Assembly: GCF_024436065.1 (NCBI RefSeq)
Contig: NZ_JANFNS010000004.1
Span: forward strand, 62,001 to 126,000
DNA length: 64,000 nucleotides
Reading direction: 5' to 3'
DNA from: Saccharibacillus sp. JS10
GTDB lineage: Bacteria; Bacillota; Bacilli; Paenibacillales; Paenibacillaceae
In this document: piece after piece, positions 1 through 8,009 of the stretch
Position numbering within the stretch: position 1 is the first letter of the stretch
Layout of the letters: every line of letters starts with the position of its first letter
Notes under the pieces: model-generated
Told to the model about the DNA's origin: nothing
The model's input: only the letters and a program-made list of their open reading frames with translations
Database searches by the model: none
Program-made: the position numbers and the translations under genes

Positions 1-1802
1 CCCTAACAGGAGAAGGAAGTTTAAGCGGCTTAGTTGGGATGTATGGCGGTTCGGTAAAAAATAGCTTTTACGAAAGTGAAACAACCGTACAACCGAGTGT
101 AGGGACGGCACTAACGACAGCGGAGATGAAGACGCAAGCCAGTTATACAGATTGGGATTTCGGTCAGATCTGGACAATAGATTCCGCGGTTAATAATGGA
201 TATCCTTACTTGCGGAGTTCGGAGCTTCAAGTTACCTATAACGGAAACGGTAAAACGGGTGGAGAATTGCCGATTGCCCAAACCTCTCATGTTCGAGGAG
301 ATACGGTTAGCGTTAGTGGAAACACAGGCAATTTGGTCAGAAAAGGTTACACCTTTGCGGGATGGAATACCTTAGCGGATGGATCCGGCAAAAATTATTC
401 GGAGGCAGATCGTTTTACGATTACGGCGAGTAAGACATTATTTGCGAAATGGGTCAGCGCCAAAGCGACGTTAACCTCTACAATTGGAACCGTAAGCACA
501 GGCGGAACGGCCAATGAAACGCTGACGAACATTCCTTACGGAACAACGTTAGCCGCATTGAAGGCCGCTATCACTCCAGCAGCAGATGCGACATTTGAGG
601 TATATGCGGCGAATGGGACTGATCTTGCGACTGCATTATTGACAGGCAGCAAGGTCGTTGTGACAGCGAAGGATGGAAAAACGAAAACGACCTATACGGT
701 AACCGTACTAGCAGCACCGATCACACCAACACCTACCGTTCCGTCGCCGACACCGTCAACACCAGCTATCGTGCCGATTCCAACACCATCAACGCCAGCT
801 AAAGTATCGTCAACAGACGGCAGCCTAACGCTTCCAGTTGGATCACTTGGCGAGGTTAGTCTGGAAGATCAGTTGAAGATTACTGTTCCTGTAGGCTCGG
901 TCAATCAGGAACTGAAATTAACGATTTCAAAATGGCTGGATACGGAAAAGGTTCTCATTCATAAAGAGGTGCTTGCAAGCCCGGTATATGAGGTGTTGAA
1001 AAATATTTCGGGTAATTTCATCAAGCCGGTAACGTTAACCTTTACCTTTAATGCGAGTCAAGTGAAGAGCGGTCAAGGAGTGGCAATCTTCTATTTCGAT
1101 GAAAAAAACAAAAAATGGGTAGAAGTGAAAGGCAGTCAGACAAGCGGAAATTCAATTAGAGCGGAGGTTGATCACTTTACGAAGTTTGCGGTGCTTGTTG
1201 TAGACCAGGCGACAGGGCTTCCTGTGTCGGAGGAAGGGGCGGTAACCCCTGCCGAACCTGAAATTAGCTTTAGCGATATTGCTGGGCATTGGGCTGAAGC
1301 AAACATCAAGCAAGCAGTTCAAGATGGAATCGTAAACGGCTATAATGACGGAACGTTTAAACCGGGTAAAACGATAACCCGTGCCGAGTTTGCAGTCATG
1401 CTGATGAATGCCTTGCAGGTTCAGGAAGCAGGCGCGGAGCTGACCTTCACAGACCAAGCAGACATTGGGCGTTGGGCACGGTCTGCGGTAGCACAAGCTG
1501 TGCAAGAGGGTATTATTAGCGGCTATAACGATGGTACCTTCCGGGCGAATGCAAATATTACGCGCGCAGAGACGGCAAAGATGATTGCTCATGCTTTAGG
1601 TTCATCCACCGAAGCGAATACAACAACAGGCTTTGCGGATGATCAAGACATTCCAGCTTGGGCGAAAGCTAGCGTTGCTTACGCGAAGCAAGCAGGGCTT
1701 GTGCAAGGAAAAGGAAATAATGAATTCGCCCCTCAAGATCTTACGACAAGAGCAGAGGCTGTAACGCTTCTGTTGAACTTGTTGGCGAATAACATAAAGT
1801 AA
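1..1802 (+). CDS. SLH-domain surface protein, 3' part (5' truncated by window edge)
   Basis: The frame is open at the left edge (first full codon at base 3), so the N-terminus and signal peptide lie outside; the in-frame ATG at 39 is probably internal. Counting from that ATG, a GLUG-like stretch (SGLVGMYGGSVKNSF) opens the visible part. It is followed by an InlB/Flg_new-type repeat at about 65-137 (GYTFAGWNTLADGSG, ends LFAKW), a further beta repeat at 139-224, a Pro/Thr-rich linker at 228-256, a beta domain at 260-390, and three SLH domains starting near 411, 470 and 531, each with an NGYNDGTF/TRAE-type core. SLH triplets bind pyruvylated secondary cell-wall polymer, so the protein is inferred to be displayed on the surface, possibly as an adhesin or enzyme whose active part lies upstream. 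A strong terminator follows. Confidence 0.9.
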   Translation, partial: LTGEGSLSGLVGMYGGSVKNSFYESETTVQPSVGTALTTAEMKTQASYTDWDFGQIWTIDSAVNNGYPYLRSSELQVTYNGNGKTGGELPIAQTSHVRGDTVSVSGNTGNLVRKGYTFAGWNTLADGSGKNYSEADRFTITASKTLFAKWVSAKATLTSTIGTVSTGGTANETLTNIPYGTTLAALKAAITPAADATFEVYAANGTDLATALLTGSKVVVTAKDGKTKTTYTVTVLAAPITPTPTVPSPTPSTPAIVPIPTPSTPAKVSSTDGSLTLPVGSLGEVSLEDQLKITVPVGSVNQELKLTISKWLDTEKVLIHKEVLASPVYEVLKNISGNFIKPVTLTFTFNASQVKSGQGVAIFYFDEKNKKWVEVKGSQTSGNSIRAEVDHFTKFAVLVVDQATGLPVSEEGAVTPAEPEISFSDIAGHWAEANIKQAVQDGIVNGYNDGTFKPGKTITRAEFAVMLMNALQVQEAGAELTFTDQADIGRWARSAVAQAVQEGIISGYNDGTFRANANITRAETAKMIAHALGSSTEANTTTGFADDQDIPAWAKASVAYAKQAGLVQGKGNNEFAPQDLTTRAEAVTLLLNLLANNIK

Positions 1803-1860
1803 ACATAATCAAACGTAACTGAAAATATAACGACTTATTTACTTTAGTGAAATAGATTTG

Positions 1861-1896
1861 AAAAACACTATCCTAACCAATTAGGATAGTGTTTTT
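1861..1896 (+). terminator. Rho-independent terminator after SLH gene
   Basis: A perfect 16-bp stem (1861-1876 with 1881-1896) closes a CCAA loop. A and T runs at the two ends make it usable in both directions. It separates the SLH gene from the next transcription unit. Confidence 0.85.
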
Positions 1897-2016
1897 GGTT
1901 TTAAGACAATATAGATATTTCATTTCAGGCAAAAACTCCAATGAAAAAGGCAAAGACTGTCGTACTCAATCCCCTATACTTAGTTTATACACCTCTAAGC
2001 CAAAGGAGCAATCCCA

Positions 2017-2370
2017 TTGTTAATTTCAGTAACACGTTTAAAAGTCAAAGGTCTATGGGCGCTCCCTTTTTTCATTTACCATATCATCCGATCAACCAAG
2101 CAGATGAATACGACTTCCGGGCTCCTCCATTCCGATCTTACGCGAGACGGTTGGCGAGTAGGCTGGACGATGTCGGTATGGGAGAACAAAGAGCGCATGT
2201 TGGAATACCGCAATCATGGCAATCATCTCCAAGCGATGAAGATCGCGCGCCGGATCGGAGATGAATCCGAAGCTGTTCGCTGGGATGCGGATCAGATTCC
2301 GACTTGGCAAGAAGCGAAAAGCCGTTTGCATCAAAAGTATGGCAGAAAGCCAGACTACAACAAGTCGTGA
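2017..2370 (+). CDS. Small DUF3291/monooxygenase-like protein
   Basis: A 117-residue protein starting at TTG 2017, chosen because AAAGGAG (2002-2008) lies 8 bases upstream. It has no signal peptide. Its features (IIRSTKQ near 24, then DGWRVGWTMSVWENKERM, then a Gly-Asn-His and a late RW) match a family of small soluble alpha/beta proteins often annotated as DUF3291 or spheroidene-monooxygenase-like; I am moderately sure of the family and cannot name a substrate. The DUF2306 membrane gene starts 36 bases downstream with no terminator between, so the two are probably co-transcribed. Confidence 0.7.
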   Translation: MLISVTRLKVKGLWALPFFIYHIIRSTKQMNTTSGLLHSDLTRDGWRVGWTMSVWENKERMLEYRNHGNHLQAMKIARRIGDESEAVRWDADQIPTWQEAKSRLHQKYGRKPDYNKS

Positions 2371-2406
2371 ATGGTTTCTCTACAGGATCGAAGGAGGGTT
2401 ATTCCT

Positions 2407-3033
2407 ATGGCAAATAGAAGGGTTCGGACACTCATATTTTTTCTCGCTTTTGCGATTGCCGCATACGCTATTGTTCAGTACGGCTTTCTTAACGCTAGCG
2501 ATGCCGGGCTTGTTTCTTTCAAGTTGCAAAAGCCGGACTTTGAACTCAAACCTTGGATCTATGTGCTATACGCTCATATTTTTACCGCGATATTTGCGTT
2601 GGTGATTGGACCTTTTCAGCTATTTATAAAGCCAACTCTTGCGAGGAAACGTTGGCACCGCCGATTCGGGTATGGATACGTTCTTTCGATCATCGTCAGC
2701 GGGATCGTGAGTGTGTATTTATCTCTTTTTGCAACGGGAGGTTGGATTTCCACGCTGGGGTTCATGTCGCTGGGCGTATTGTGGATGGCGACTACGTTTA
2801 TCGCAACGGGAAAAATCATAGCCAAAAACATCCAAGCTCATCAAGAATGGATGTTTCGTAGTTATGCGTTAACTTTTTCGGCGGTCACGCTTCGAATGTG
2901 GTTAGCGCCGCTTGCTTTTCTACTCGGGGATTTCGAGGCGGCATTTCGGGTGGTTGCTTGGATTTGTTGGGTTCCCAATTTGCTTGTTGTAGAAGCTGTC
3001 ATTTCTAAGAAGAGGTCTAAGCAGCTACAATGA
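2407..3033 (+). CDS. DUF2306 integral membrane protein
   Basis: A 208-residue polytopic membrane protein. The start at ATG 2407 (MANRRVRTL) is preceded by AAGGAGG at 2391-2397; an in-frame upstream ATG at 2371 lacks a ribosome binding site. About six hydrophobic segments are visible, with HRRFGYGY and the HQEWMFRSYALTFSAVTLR stretch typical of DUF2306, where the conserved His and Arg lie at membrane boundaries. The molecular role of the family is unknown. It is the second gene of a two-gene unit and is closed by a bidirectional terminator. Confidence 0.85.
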   Translation: MANRRVRTLIFFLAFAIAAYAIVQYGFLNASDAGLVSFKLQKPDFELKPWIYVLYAHIFTAIFALVIGPFQLFIKPTLARKRWHRRFGYGYVLSIIVSGIVSVYLSLFATGGWISTLGFMSLGVLWMATTFIATGKIIAKNIQAHQEWMFRSYALTFSAVTLRMWLAPLAFLLGDFEAAFRVVAWICWVPNLLVVEAVISKKRSKQLQ

Positions 3034-3060
3034 TTCACGGCTACCCTGTCAAAAACACAA

Positions 3061-3085
3061 AAAACTGCGCCTTAATGGCGCAGTT
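3061..3085. terminator. Bidirectional terminator between convergent genes
   Basis: Stem 3061-3070 (AAACTGCGCC) pairs with 3076-3085 around a TTAAT loop. A T run follows on plus and an A-rich run precedes it, so it can serve both the DUF2306 gene and the minus-strand VOC gene. Confidence 0.85.
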
Positions 3086-3114
3086 TTTTGGCATACATGC
3101 TTCTACTCTGCGTA

Positions 3115-3483
3115 TCAAGCTTGCGTATGAAGCGTGACAAGGTAACCGTCTGGATCGACAAAAGCAAAGCTTCGCCCGAAAGGTCCGTCCGTCGGCGGCG
3201 ATGTAATCGTTACACCTGCTGCCGAGAGCTTATCATGAATTTCTTGCGTATCCGGTGCATAAAGCCACAGAGCAACGCCAAGCCCGGGCTTATTCCCTGA
3301 TCCGAGTTCTGTTCCCGGCAAAAGGGTACGAAGCGCAAACGTAATCGGTTTGGTGTCAAAGACCACGGCATGAGGCGGTCCCGACTCTGATCGAACAAGC
3401 CCCAAATAGTTTTGATAAAATTGCGCGGAATCTTCAACATTGCTCACCTGAAGTGAAATAAAATCGGGTCCGATAACTGGCAT
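3115..3483 (-). CDS. VOC-family (glyoxalase/bleomycin-resistance fold) protein
   Basis: A 122-residue single-domain VOC protein. The N-terminal half contains DFISLQVSNVEDSAQFYQNYLG, the usual first beta-alpha-beta unit. The C-terminal half ends GRSFAFVDPDGYLVTLHTQ, where DPDGY is the family signature. It is the size of a subunit that dimerises to form two metal/substrate sites. Substrates in this superfamily range from methylglyoxal to drugs, so none is assigned. AAGGAGG lies just upstream of the ATG. It is transcribed divergently from a WYL-type regulator, with an operator-like inverted repeat between them, so it is the likely target of that regulator. Confidence 0.88.
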   Translation of the reverse strand: MPVIGPDFISLQVSNVEDSAQFYQNYLGLVRSESGPPHAVVFDTKPITFALRTLLPGTELGSGNKPGLGVALWLYAPDTQEIHDKLSAAGVTITSPPTDGPFGRSFAFVDPDGYLVTLHTQA

Positions 3484-3541
3484 AAGTTCCTCCTTGAATG
3501 CGAAATTGTTTTGGTGTTATGTTGAGTATATAAGCCCCTTC

Positions 3542-3559
3542 CTGCCAACAGTATGTCAG
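3542..3559. promoter_or_regulatory. Putative WYL-regulator operator
   Basis: The imperfect inverted repeat CTGCCA-N6-TGTCAG lies in the divergent promoter region between the VOC gene and the WYL regulator. The same core (TGACA-N6-TGTCA) recurs at the other WYL/VOC divergent pair (30894-30909) and inside the terminator of this regulator (4547-4564). The assignment is inferred from position and recurrence. Confidence 0.55.
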
Positions 3560-3614
3560 TAGCTTCCGAAGCTATGAATTGAAGATTTTATATCTTAGAA
3601 CTGAGGAAACGAAT

Positions 3615-4550
3615 ATGAACAAAACCGATCGGCAGCTTGCTGTCATGCTGGAATTGCAGCGACATAAGGTGATTCGAGCCGAAGATTTGGCAGCTCAATT
3701 CGAGACGAGCGTACGGACGATCTATCGAGATATTCAAGCACTAAGCGAAATGGGCATTCCGATCCTCGCGACGACGGGTCATGGCTATTCACTCATGGAA
3801 GGATATTTTCTTCCCCCTGTTACGTTTTCTGCTGAAGAAGCCGTCGCTTTGCTGATGGGGACTGACTTTATCGAGCAGCGTTTAGACGGAGAATACGTAG
3901 CCATCGCCAAATCCGCTCAACGTAAAATCGAAGCGGTGCTGGCTCAACCTGTGCAAGATGAGTCGATGCGTATTCGAGAAACGATGAAGCTGCTGCATAC
4001 TGATCAATCGGTCACAGGTGTAAAAGAAAAAGATGTTCTCGGGCAGATCCGAAAAGCTATTCTGGAGCGGCGAAAGATCAAGATGACGTATCAGAAAAAA
4101 GCCGAAGACGCTACAAGCCAGCGCGAGATTGCCCCTTATGGATTGGCTCTTGTGCAAGGGCATTGGACGTTGGTTGCGTATTGCGAATTGAGACAGGATA
4201 TTCGTCATTTTCGGTTGTCACGGATGATCGAACTATCGGTATTGGATAAGCGTTTTGCAATGCCGCAAGGATTTAACTTGAACGATTATCGTCCCAAAGA
4301 CGATCGCATCCTGCACGTACTTGTCCAAGCCGATTCAGACCTCTTAAGCACCGTTCTTGATTCGACTAGCTTTTACGTGGAAAAGATCGAGGAGAAGGAA
4401 GGATGTCTTTTGATCCATTTCCGCGTTCGATCCATAGAGGAGCTGCTGCATCCGATCCTAAGCTGGGGAGGAAAAGCGGAAGTATTGGAGCCGGAATTGT
4501 TACGTGAACGGGTGCGAGGCGAAATCGAAAAAATGATCAAACGCTACTGA
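3615..4550 (+). CDS. YafY-type HTH/WYL transcriptional regulator
   Basis: A regulator of 311 residues from ATG 3615 (MNKTDRQLAVML), preceded by GAGGAAA at 3603-3609; an in-frame upstream start at 3579 has no ribosome binding site. The N-terminal HTH_11 domain (about 3-60) includes VRTIYRDIQALSEMGIPI, the recognition helix region of the DeoR/YafY class. A WYL domain follows at about 130-200 (GLALVQGHWTLVAYCELR, then RHFRLSRM), and then a C-terminal extension. WYL domains bind small ligands or nucleic acid and act as sensors. It is divergent from the VOC gene and probably controls both itself and that gene. Confidence 0.9.
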   Translation: MNKTDRQLAVMLELQRHKVIRAEDLAAQFETSVRTIYRDIQALSEMGIPILATTGHGYSLMEGYFLPPVTFSAEEAVALLMGTDFIEQRLDGEYVAIAKSAQRKIEAVLAQPVQDESMRIRETMKLLHTDQSVTGVKEKDVLGQIRKAILERRKIKMTYQKKAEDATSQREIAPYGLALVQGHWTLVAYCELRQDIRHFRLSRMIELSVLDKRFAMPQGFNLNDYRPKDDRILHVLVQADSDLLSTVLDSTSFYVEKIEEKEGCLLIHFRVRSIEELLHPILSWGGKAEVLEPELLRERVRGEIEKMIKRY

Positions 4551-4576
4551 CAAACTGCTGTCAGTAGCGTTTTTTT
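4541..4576 (+). terminator. Terminator of WYL gene with embedded operator-like repeat
   Basis: Stem 4541-4552 pairs perfectly with 4559-4570 around a 6-base loop, followed by a T run. The stop codon TGA (4548-4550) lies inside the stem. The inner part of the stem is CTGACA-N6-TGTCAG, the same repeat and spacing as the putative operator of this regulator. Confidence 0.85.
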
Positions 4577-4616
4577 ATACTGAATTTAGCTTAAGAAAAA
4601 GGAGTTGGGTTCAGCA

Positions 4617-5057
4617 ATGAAGGAGAGCGAAAAAGCTTCGTATTGGATCGGCGTCGTATCGGCATTACATGTACAGCAAGGAGTAAGCGGCGGATTCGCG
4701 CAAATGTGTCATGGTAAATCCGCACCGTTACGCAAAATGAAACCCGGCGATTGGCTGGTCTACTATTCACCGCGGACGGAGATTAAAGGCGGCGAGCCGC
4801 TGCAAGCTTTTACGGCGATTGGAAAAGTGAAAGACGAACACGTCTATGAATACGCGATGTCCGAGACGTTCGTCCCTTACCGCCGAGATATCGAATATAT
4901 GCCTTGCGAAGAAGCGAGAATCAGAGAGTTGCTAGATCAGCTGTCTTTCACCCGTGGCAAGCCCAATTGGGGTTATGTGTTTCGTACCGGTCATTTTGAG
5001 ATCAGCCAAGCAGATTTTTGTATCATTGCAGAAGCGATGAACGTAGCCGTCCTGTAG
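4617..5057 (+). CDS. EVE-domain protein
   Basis: A protein of 146 residues from ATG 4617; an in-frame TTG at 4605 directly abuts the ribosome binding site and is unlikely. Nearly the whole length is one EVE domain: YWIGVVSALHVQQGVSGGFAQ at the start, then MKPGDWLVYYSPR, and SFTRGKPNWGYVFRTGHFEI near the end. EVE domains are PUA/YTH-like folds that read modified bases in DNA or RNA and are often fused to, or placed near, restriction and anti-phage genes. Here the domain stands alone, immediately upstream of the AT-rich dGTPase island but with normal base composition and its own terminator. The target base is unknown. Confidence 0.85.
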   Translation: MKESEKASYWIGVVSALHVQQGVSGGFAQMCHGKSAPLRKMKPGDWLVYYSPRTEIKGGEPLQAFTAIGKVKDEHVYEYAMSETFVPYRRDIEYMPCEEARIRELLDQLSFTRGKPNWGYVFRTGHFEISQADFCIIAEAMNVAVL

Positions 5058-5070
5058 AGGATGGCTTTTT
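5045..5070 (+). terminator. Terminator overlapping EVE gene stop
   Basis: A 9-bp stem (5045-5053 with 5058-5066, one G-T pair) closes a GTAG loop and is followed by a T run. The TAG stop (5055-5057) lies in the loop. Confidence 0.75.
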
Positions 5071-5219
5071 GTTATCTTTGTAAGAGTCATAGAAAAACGT
5101 ATTATGAATAATTTATTTTAATTTAACATCGAATAATATTAGTGGAAATATAGAATTAAATGTATTATAAATAAGTTAAACTCTATAAACTTACTTTTTA
5201 ATTTAAAGGAGAATTCAAG

Positions 5220-6620
5220 ATGCTAAATTGGGTAAATTTATTAAATGGAGAAAGAGAAAGAATATCAGAAAGTCAAAGCACTCCTTACAGAAATGAATTT
5301 GATAAGGATTATGATAGAATCATATATTCTTCATCTTTTAGAAGATTACAAGATAAAGCTCAAGTTTTTCCACTACAGGATAACGACTTTACTAGAACAA
5401 GATTGACACATTCTTTGGAGGTAGCTTCTTTAGGAAGATCGTTAGCTTGGAACATTGGAAATTGGCTTATTGAGACAAAACAATATCACGATTTTTCTGA
5501 TGCTAAAAAACTCGCTTCGTTAGTAGAAGTGTCATGTTTAGTACATGATTTAGGAAATCCTCCTTTCGGTCACTATGGTGAAGACATTATCAGAAGTTGG
5601 TTCGCTGAATGGTTTTCTTCTAAAGCATATGAAGAAGCTTGTAGGAAATATGGCGATCTAAATGAACAACAGAAATACGATTTTCTTTACTTTGAAGGTA
5701 ATGCACAAGCTATCAGGATTTTAAGTAAATTACAATTTTTAAATGATCAATATGGAGCGAACTTTACATATGGTACATTAGCAACCTTGATGAAATATCC
5801 ATGGGAATCGAATCATAAAAAAGTAAAAGAAGGTAAGAAAAAGTTTGGATATTTTTATTCAGAGAATGAATTATTTGAAACAATTAAAGAAAAAGTGGGT
5901 ATTATTGAATGTAGGCATCCTGCAACATATATTCTTGAAGCTGCAGATGATATGGCATATTTAACCGCTGATATTGAAGATGCTGTAAAAAAACATGTAA
6001 TTACTTGGGATAAAGTGTACGAAGAACTTAGAAAAGAATTTGCAGACTCATATCCTACTGAATTCAATAGACTAGAACAACTACGTGAAAAAGCGCTATC
6101 AAACAAAGTTTCCAATAAAGATTTGATAGATGTACAAAATTTCAAAGTAGCTGTGCAAGGAATAATGATAAATGCGGTGGTTGATACGTTTAAATCAAAT
6201 TATGAGATTATAATGAAAGGCGAATTCCAAGGAGATTTATTGTCTCATTCAACTGCTAGCGCACTTTCAGATAAGTTAGAAAAAGTTGCATCCACACATG
6301 TATTTTCAAATAAAGAAGTCTTAACTCTTGAACTAGTAGGTGATAAAGTACTAACAGATCTACTAGATCTCTTTGTTAGCGCTGTAGTAAATGTTGGAGA
6401 TATAGCGAAAACAAAATCTAAGAATGAAAAATTAGTCCATTTAATTTCTGAGAACTTTAGACATATTCAAAAAATCTCTGAGAGTGGAGAACCAACAGTG
6501 GAATTCAAGAGTCTTCCCCTGTATAATAGACTTCTATTAGTTACAGACTTTATTTCAGGTATGACTGATGGATATGCAGTAAATCTTCATCGAGAATTAT
6601 TAGGGGTAAAACTTCCATAA
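5220..6620 (+). CDS. dgt: dGTPase (HD-domain dNTP triphosphohydrolase), AT-rich island
   Basis: A 466-residue HD-superfamily dNTP triphosphohydrolase. The family hydrolyses dGTP, sometimes other dNTPs, to the nucleoside and triphosphate. The ATG has AAAGGAG 8 bases upstream. The N-terminal signature includes YRNEFDKDYDRIIYSSSFRR and TRTRLTHSLEVASLGR (first metal His about 64). HD is His109-Asp110 in LVHDLGNPPFGHYGE, and the last metal Asp is in EAADDMAYLTADIEDA near 243, so all ligands are present. Sampled lines are 25-35% G+C against about 50% in flanking genes, with matching A/T-rich codons, which points to recent transfer. The next gene starts 24 bases downstream. Some dGTPases starve phages of dNTPs; a chromosomal housekeeping role is less likely given the composition. 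Confidence 0.92.
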   Translation: MLNWVNLLNGERERISESQSTPYRNEFDKDYDRIIYSSSFRRLQDKAQVFPLQDNDFTRTRLTHSLEVASLGRSLAWNIGNWLIETKQYHDFSDAKKLASLVEVSCLVHDLGNPPFGHYGEDIIRSWFAEWFSSKAYEEACRKYGDLNEQQKYDFLYFEGNAQAIRILSKLQFLNDQYGANFTYGTLATLMKYPWESNHKKVKEGKKKFGYFYSENELFETIKEKVGIIECRHPATYILEAADDMAYLTADIEDAVKKHVITWDKVYEELRKEFADSYPTEFNRLEQLREKALSNKVSNKDLIDVQNFKVAVQGIMINAVVDTFKSNYEIIMKGEFQGDLLSHSTASALSDKLEKVASTHVFSNKEVLTLELVGDKVLTDLLDLFVSAVVNVGDIAKTKSKNEKLVHLISENFRHIQKISESGEPTVEFKSLPLYNRLLLVTDFISGMTDGYAVNLHRELLGVKLP

Positions 6621-6644
6621 CAAAAAATTATAGGGGTGATAAGA

Positions 6645-7334
6645 ATGAGAAACGTTGAGAAAATTATTAAAAATCAATTGATTAGTTTTCTTGACAAAAA
6701 CTCTTCTACCCTAGAATTTATTGAAGAACTTTCAAGTGTGGGAGATCTATTGTTTTTTGGAGGATCAATAAGAGATATTTGTTTTTTCCCTGATGAGCCT
6801 CCGATGCCTAGAGACTTTGATATTGCAATCAAATTTAATGATAAGAAAAATTTTGATTCAATAATAAGCAAGTATAATCATAAAAGAAATAGATTTGGTG
6901 GATATAAGTTACAAATATCAAATTTAGAATTTGATATTTGGGATTTGGAAAACACATGGGCTTTTAAGAATACTAGTTTGTATCCTAGTGAAGAAAATTT
7001 AGCTAAGACTGTATATTTAAATATCGATGGTATCGTATACAACTTTAACAAGGAGAAGTTGTACGATGAAGTGTTTAGATCTACAATAGAAAAATCGAAG
7101 CTGGATATAAATTTAGAAAGAAACCCTCAAATTGAATTAAATTTATTAAGAGCTCTGGTTTTTAAGGAAAAGTATAATCTGGAGCTTTCAAGCAACTTAA
7201 AGAATGTCATAAACGATTATTTAAAAGACGATGCTTATGCATTCGTAGACAATTTATACGATTTACAGACGTCTCATTATAATAATAGTTATTTCTCAAA
7301 AGAAAGAATCAAAAGAGAATTGAGTTGTTTTTAA
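6645..7334 (+). CDS. Pol-beta-superfamily nucleotidyltransferase (CCA/poly(A)-polymerase head type)
   Basis: A protein of 229 residues from ATG 6645, with AGGGG 8 bases upstream; a GTG at 6636 overlaps that site. The active site resembles class II tRNA-nucleotidyltransferase/poly(A)-polymerase head domains: FFGGSIRD at about 38-44, then RDFDIAI giving the metal-binding Asp57-x-Asp59, and EFDIWDLENTW supplying the third acidic residue near 97-100. A helical tail follows (NPQIELNLLRALVFKEKYNL). At 229 residues it lacks the long body, neck and tail of true CCA enzymes, so it is probably not the cell's CCA enzyme. It shares the AT-rich composition and transcript of the dGTPase. It may modify a tRNA, RNA or protein in a defence or toxin role; this is inference. 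Confidence 0.75.
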   Translation: MRNVEKIIKNQLISFLDKNSSTLEFIEELSSVGDLLFFGGSIRDICFFPDEPPMPRDFDIAIKFNDKKNFDSIISKYNHKRNRFGGYKLQISNLEFDIWDLENTWAFKNTSLYPSEENLAKTVYLNIDGIVYNFNKEKLYDEVFRSTIEKSKLDINLERNPQIELNLLRALVFKEKYNLELSSNLKNVINDYLKDDAYAFVDNLYDLQTSHYNNSYFSKERIKRELSCF

Positions 7335-7343
7335 AATTTTCAC

Positions 7344-7384
7344 GAAAAAGTGGTTATGGGGCAAATCCTATACCACTTTTTCTT
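7344..7384 (+). terminator. Terminator closing the dGTPase island
   Basis: An 11-bp outer stem (7344-7354 with 7372-7382) is followed by a T-rich tract; an inner stem (ATGGG with CCTAT) extends it. It ends the two-gene AT-rich transcript. Confidence 0.8.
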
Positions 7385-7522
7385 TTGTAATTAAGTAATT
7401 GATTACGTTATATAGTAAAAGTTTTTTAATAGATCTTCTCTTGATCAATTTCAGTAATATTTCTGAGTTTTATTACATAGAATTTATAAGCATTAAAATA
7501 AGTGTTACAGGAGGTTATCGAT

Positions 7523-7999
7523 ATGATTACACTTCGAACAATTACGTTAGAAAATCGGCGTGCGATGTTTAATTTGGAAGTGTCCGACGATCAGAAGCGT
7601 TTTGTCGCGTCTAATCTATCGAGCGTAGCTTCTTGTCATGTGCTGGCGACGAATGGCGGGCATCCTTTTCCTTTTGTCATTTATGAGAATGAGCAGCGGG
7701 TCAGTTTTGTCATGTTGGCTTACGGCATTACGGGCTACGACGAGCCTTCTTTGGCAAAAGATAACTACTGTATCATGCTATTGATGATCGACAAGCACCA
7801 TCAGAACAAAGGCTATGGCAAGGAAGCGATGCACAAGATTATGGAATTTATTCGTACATACCCGGCAGGACTGGCGCAATATTGTTGGATTCCTTATAGC
7901 CCGGAGAATACTTCTGCGAAAAAGCTTTATGAAACTTTTGGCTTCCGAGATAACGGAGAAGTGTTCAATGAAGAATCGATTATGGTTGCAGAACTGTGA
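7523..7999 (+). CDS. GNAT acetyltransferase, polyamine N-acetyltransferase-like
   Basis: A protein of 158 residues from ATG 7523, with AGGAGG at 7509-7514; an in-frame upstream start lacks a site. The fold is GNAT: LRTITLENRRAMFNLEVSDDQ at the N-terminus, the central IMLLMIDKHHQNKGYGKEAM acetyl-CoA loop (Q-N-K-G-Y-G-K at about 94-100), and NTSAKKLYETFGFRDNGEV at the C-terminus. The N-terminal pattern resembles BltD/SpeG-type spermine and spermidine acetyltransferases, which would make this a polyamine detoxifier, but the substrate cannot be fixed from sequence. A small lipoprotein gene starts about 10 bases after its stop, so the two may share a transcript. Confidence 0.88.
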   Translation: MITLRTITLENRRAMFNLEVSDDQKRFVASNLSSVASCHVLATNGGHPFPFVIYENEQRVSFVMLAYGITGYDEPSLAKDNYCIMLLMIDKHHQNKGYGKEAMHKIMEFIRTYPAGLAQYCWIPYSPENTSAKKLYETFGFRDNGEVFNEESIMVAEL

Positions 8000-8009
8000 G
8001 GTGATCTTT

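Noticed and set aside
2261-2605. A 114-codon frame overlapping both the DUF3291-like and DUF2306 genes.
   Set aside because: Both overlapped genes have good ribosome binding sites and family signatures; this frame has neither.
5072-7522. Attachment-site direct repeats or inverted ends flanking the AT-rich island.
   Set aside because: I compared the two AT-rich flanks by eye and saw no repeat long enough to stand out from the AT background; no integrase or transposase is present.
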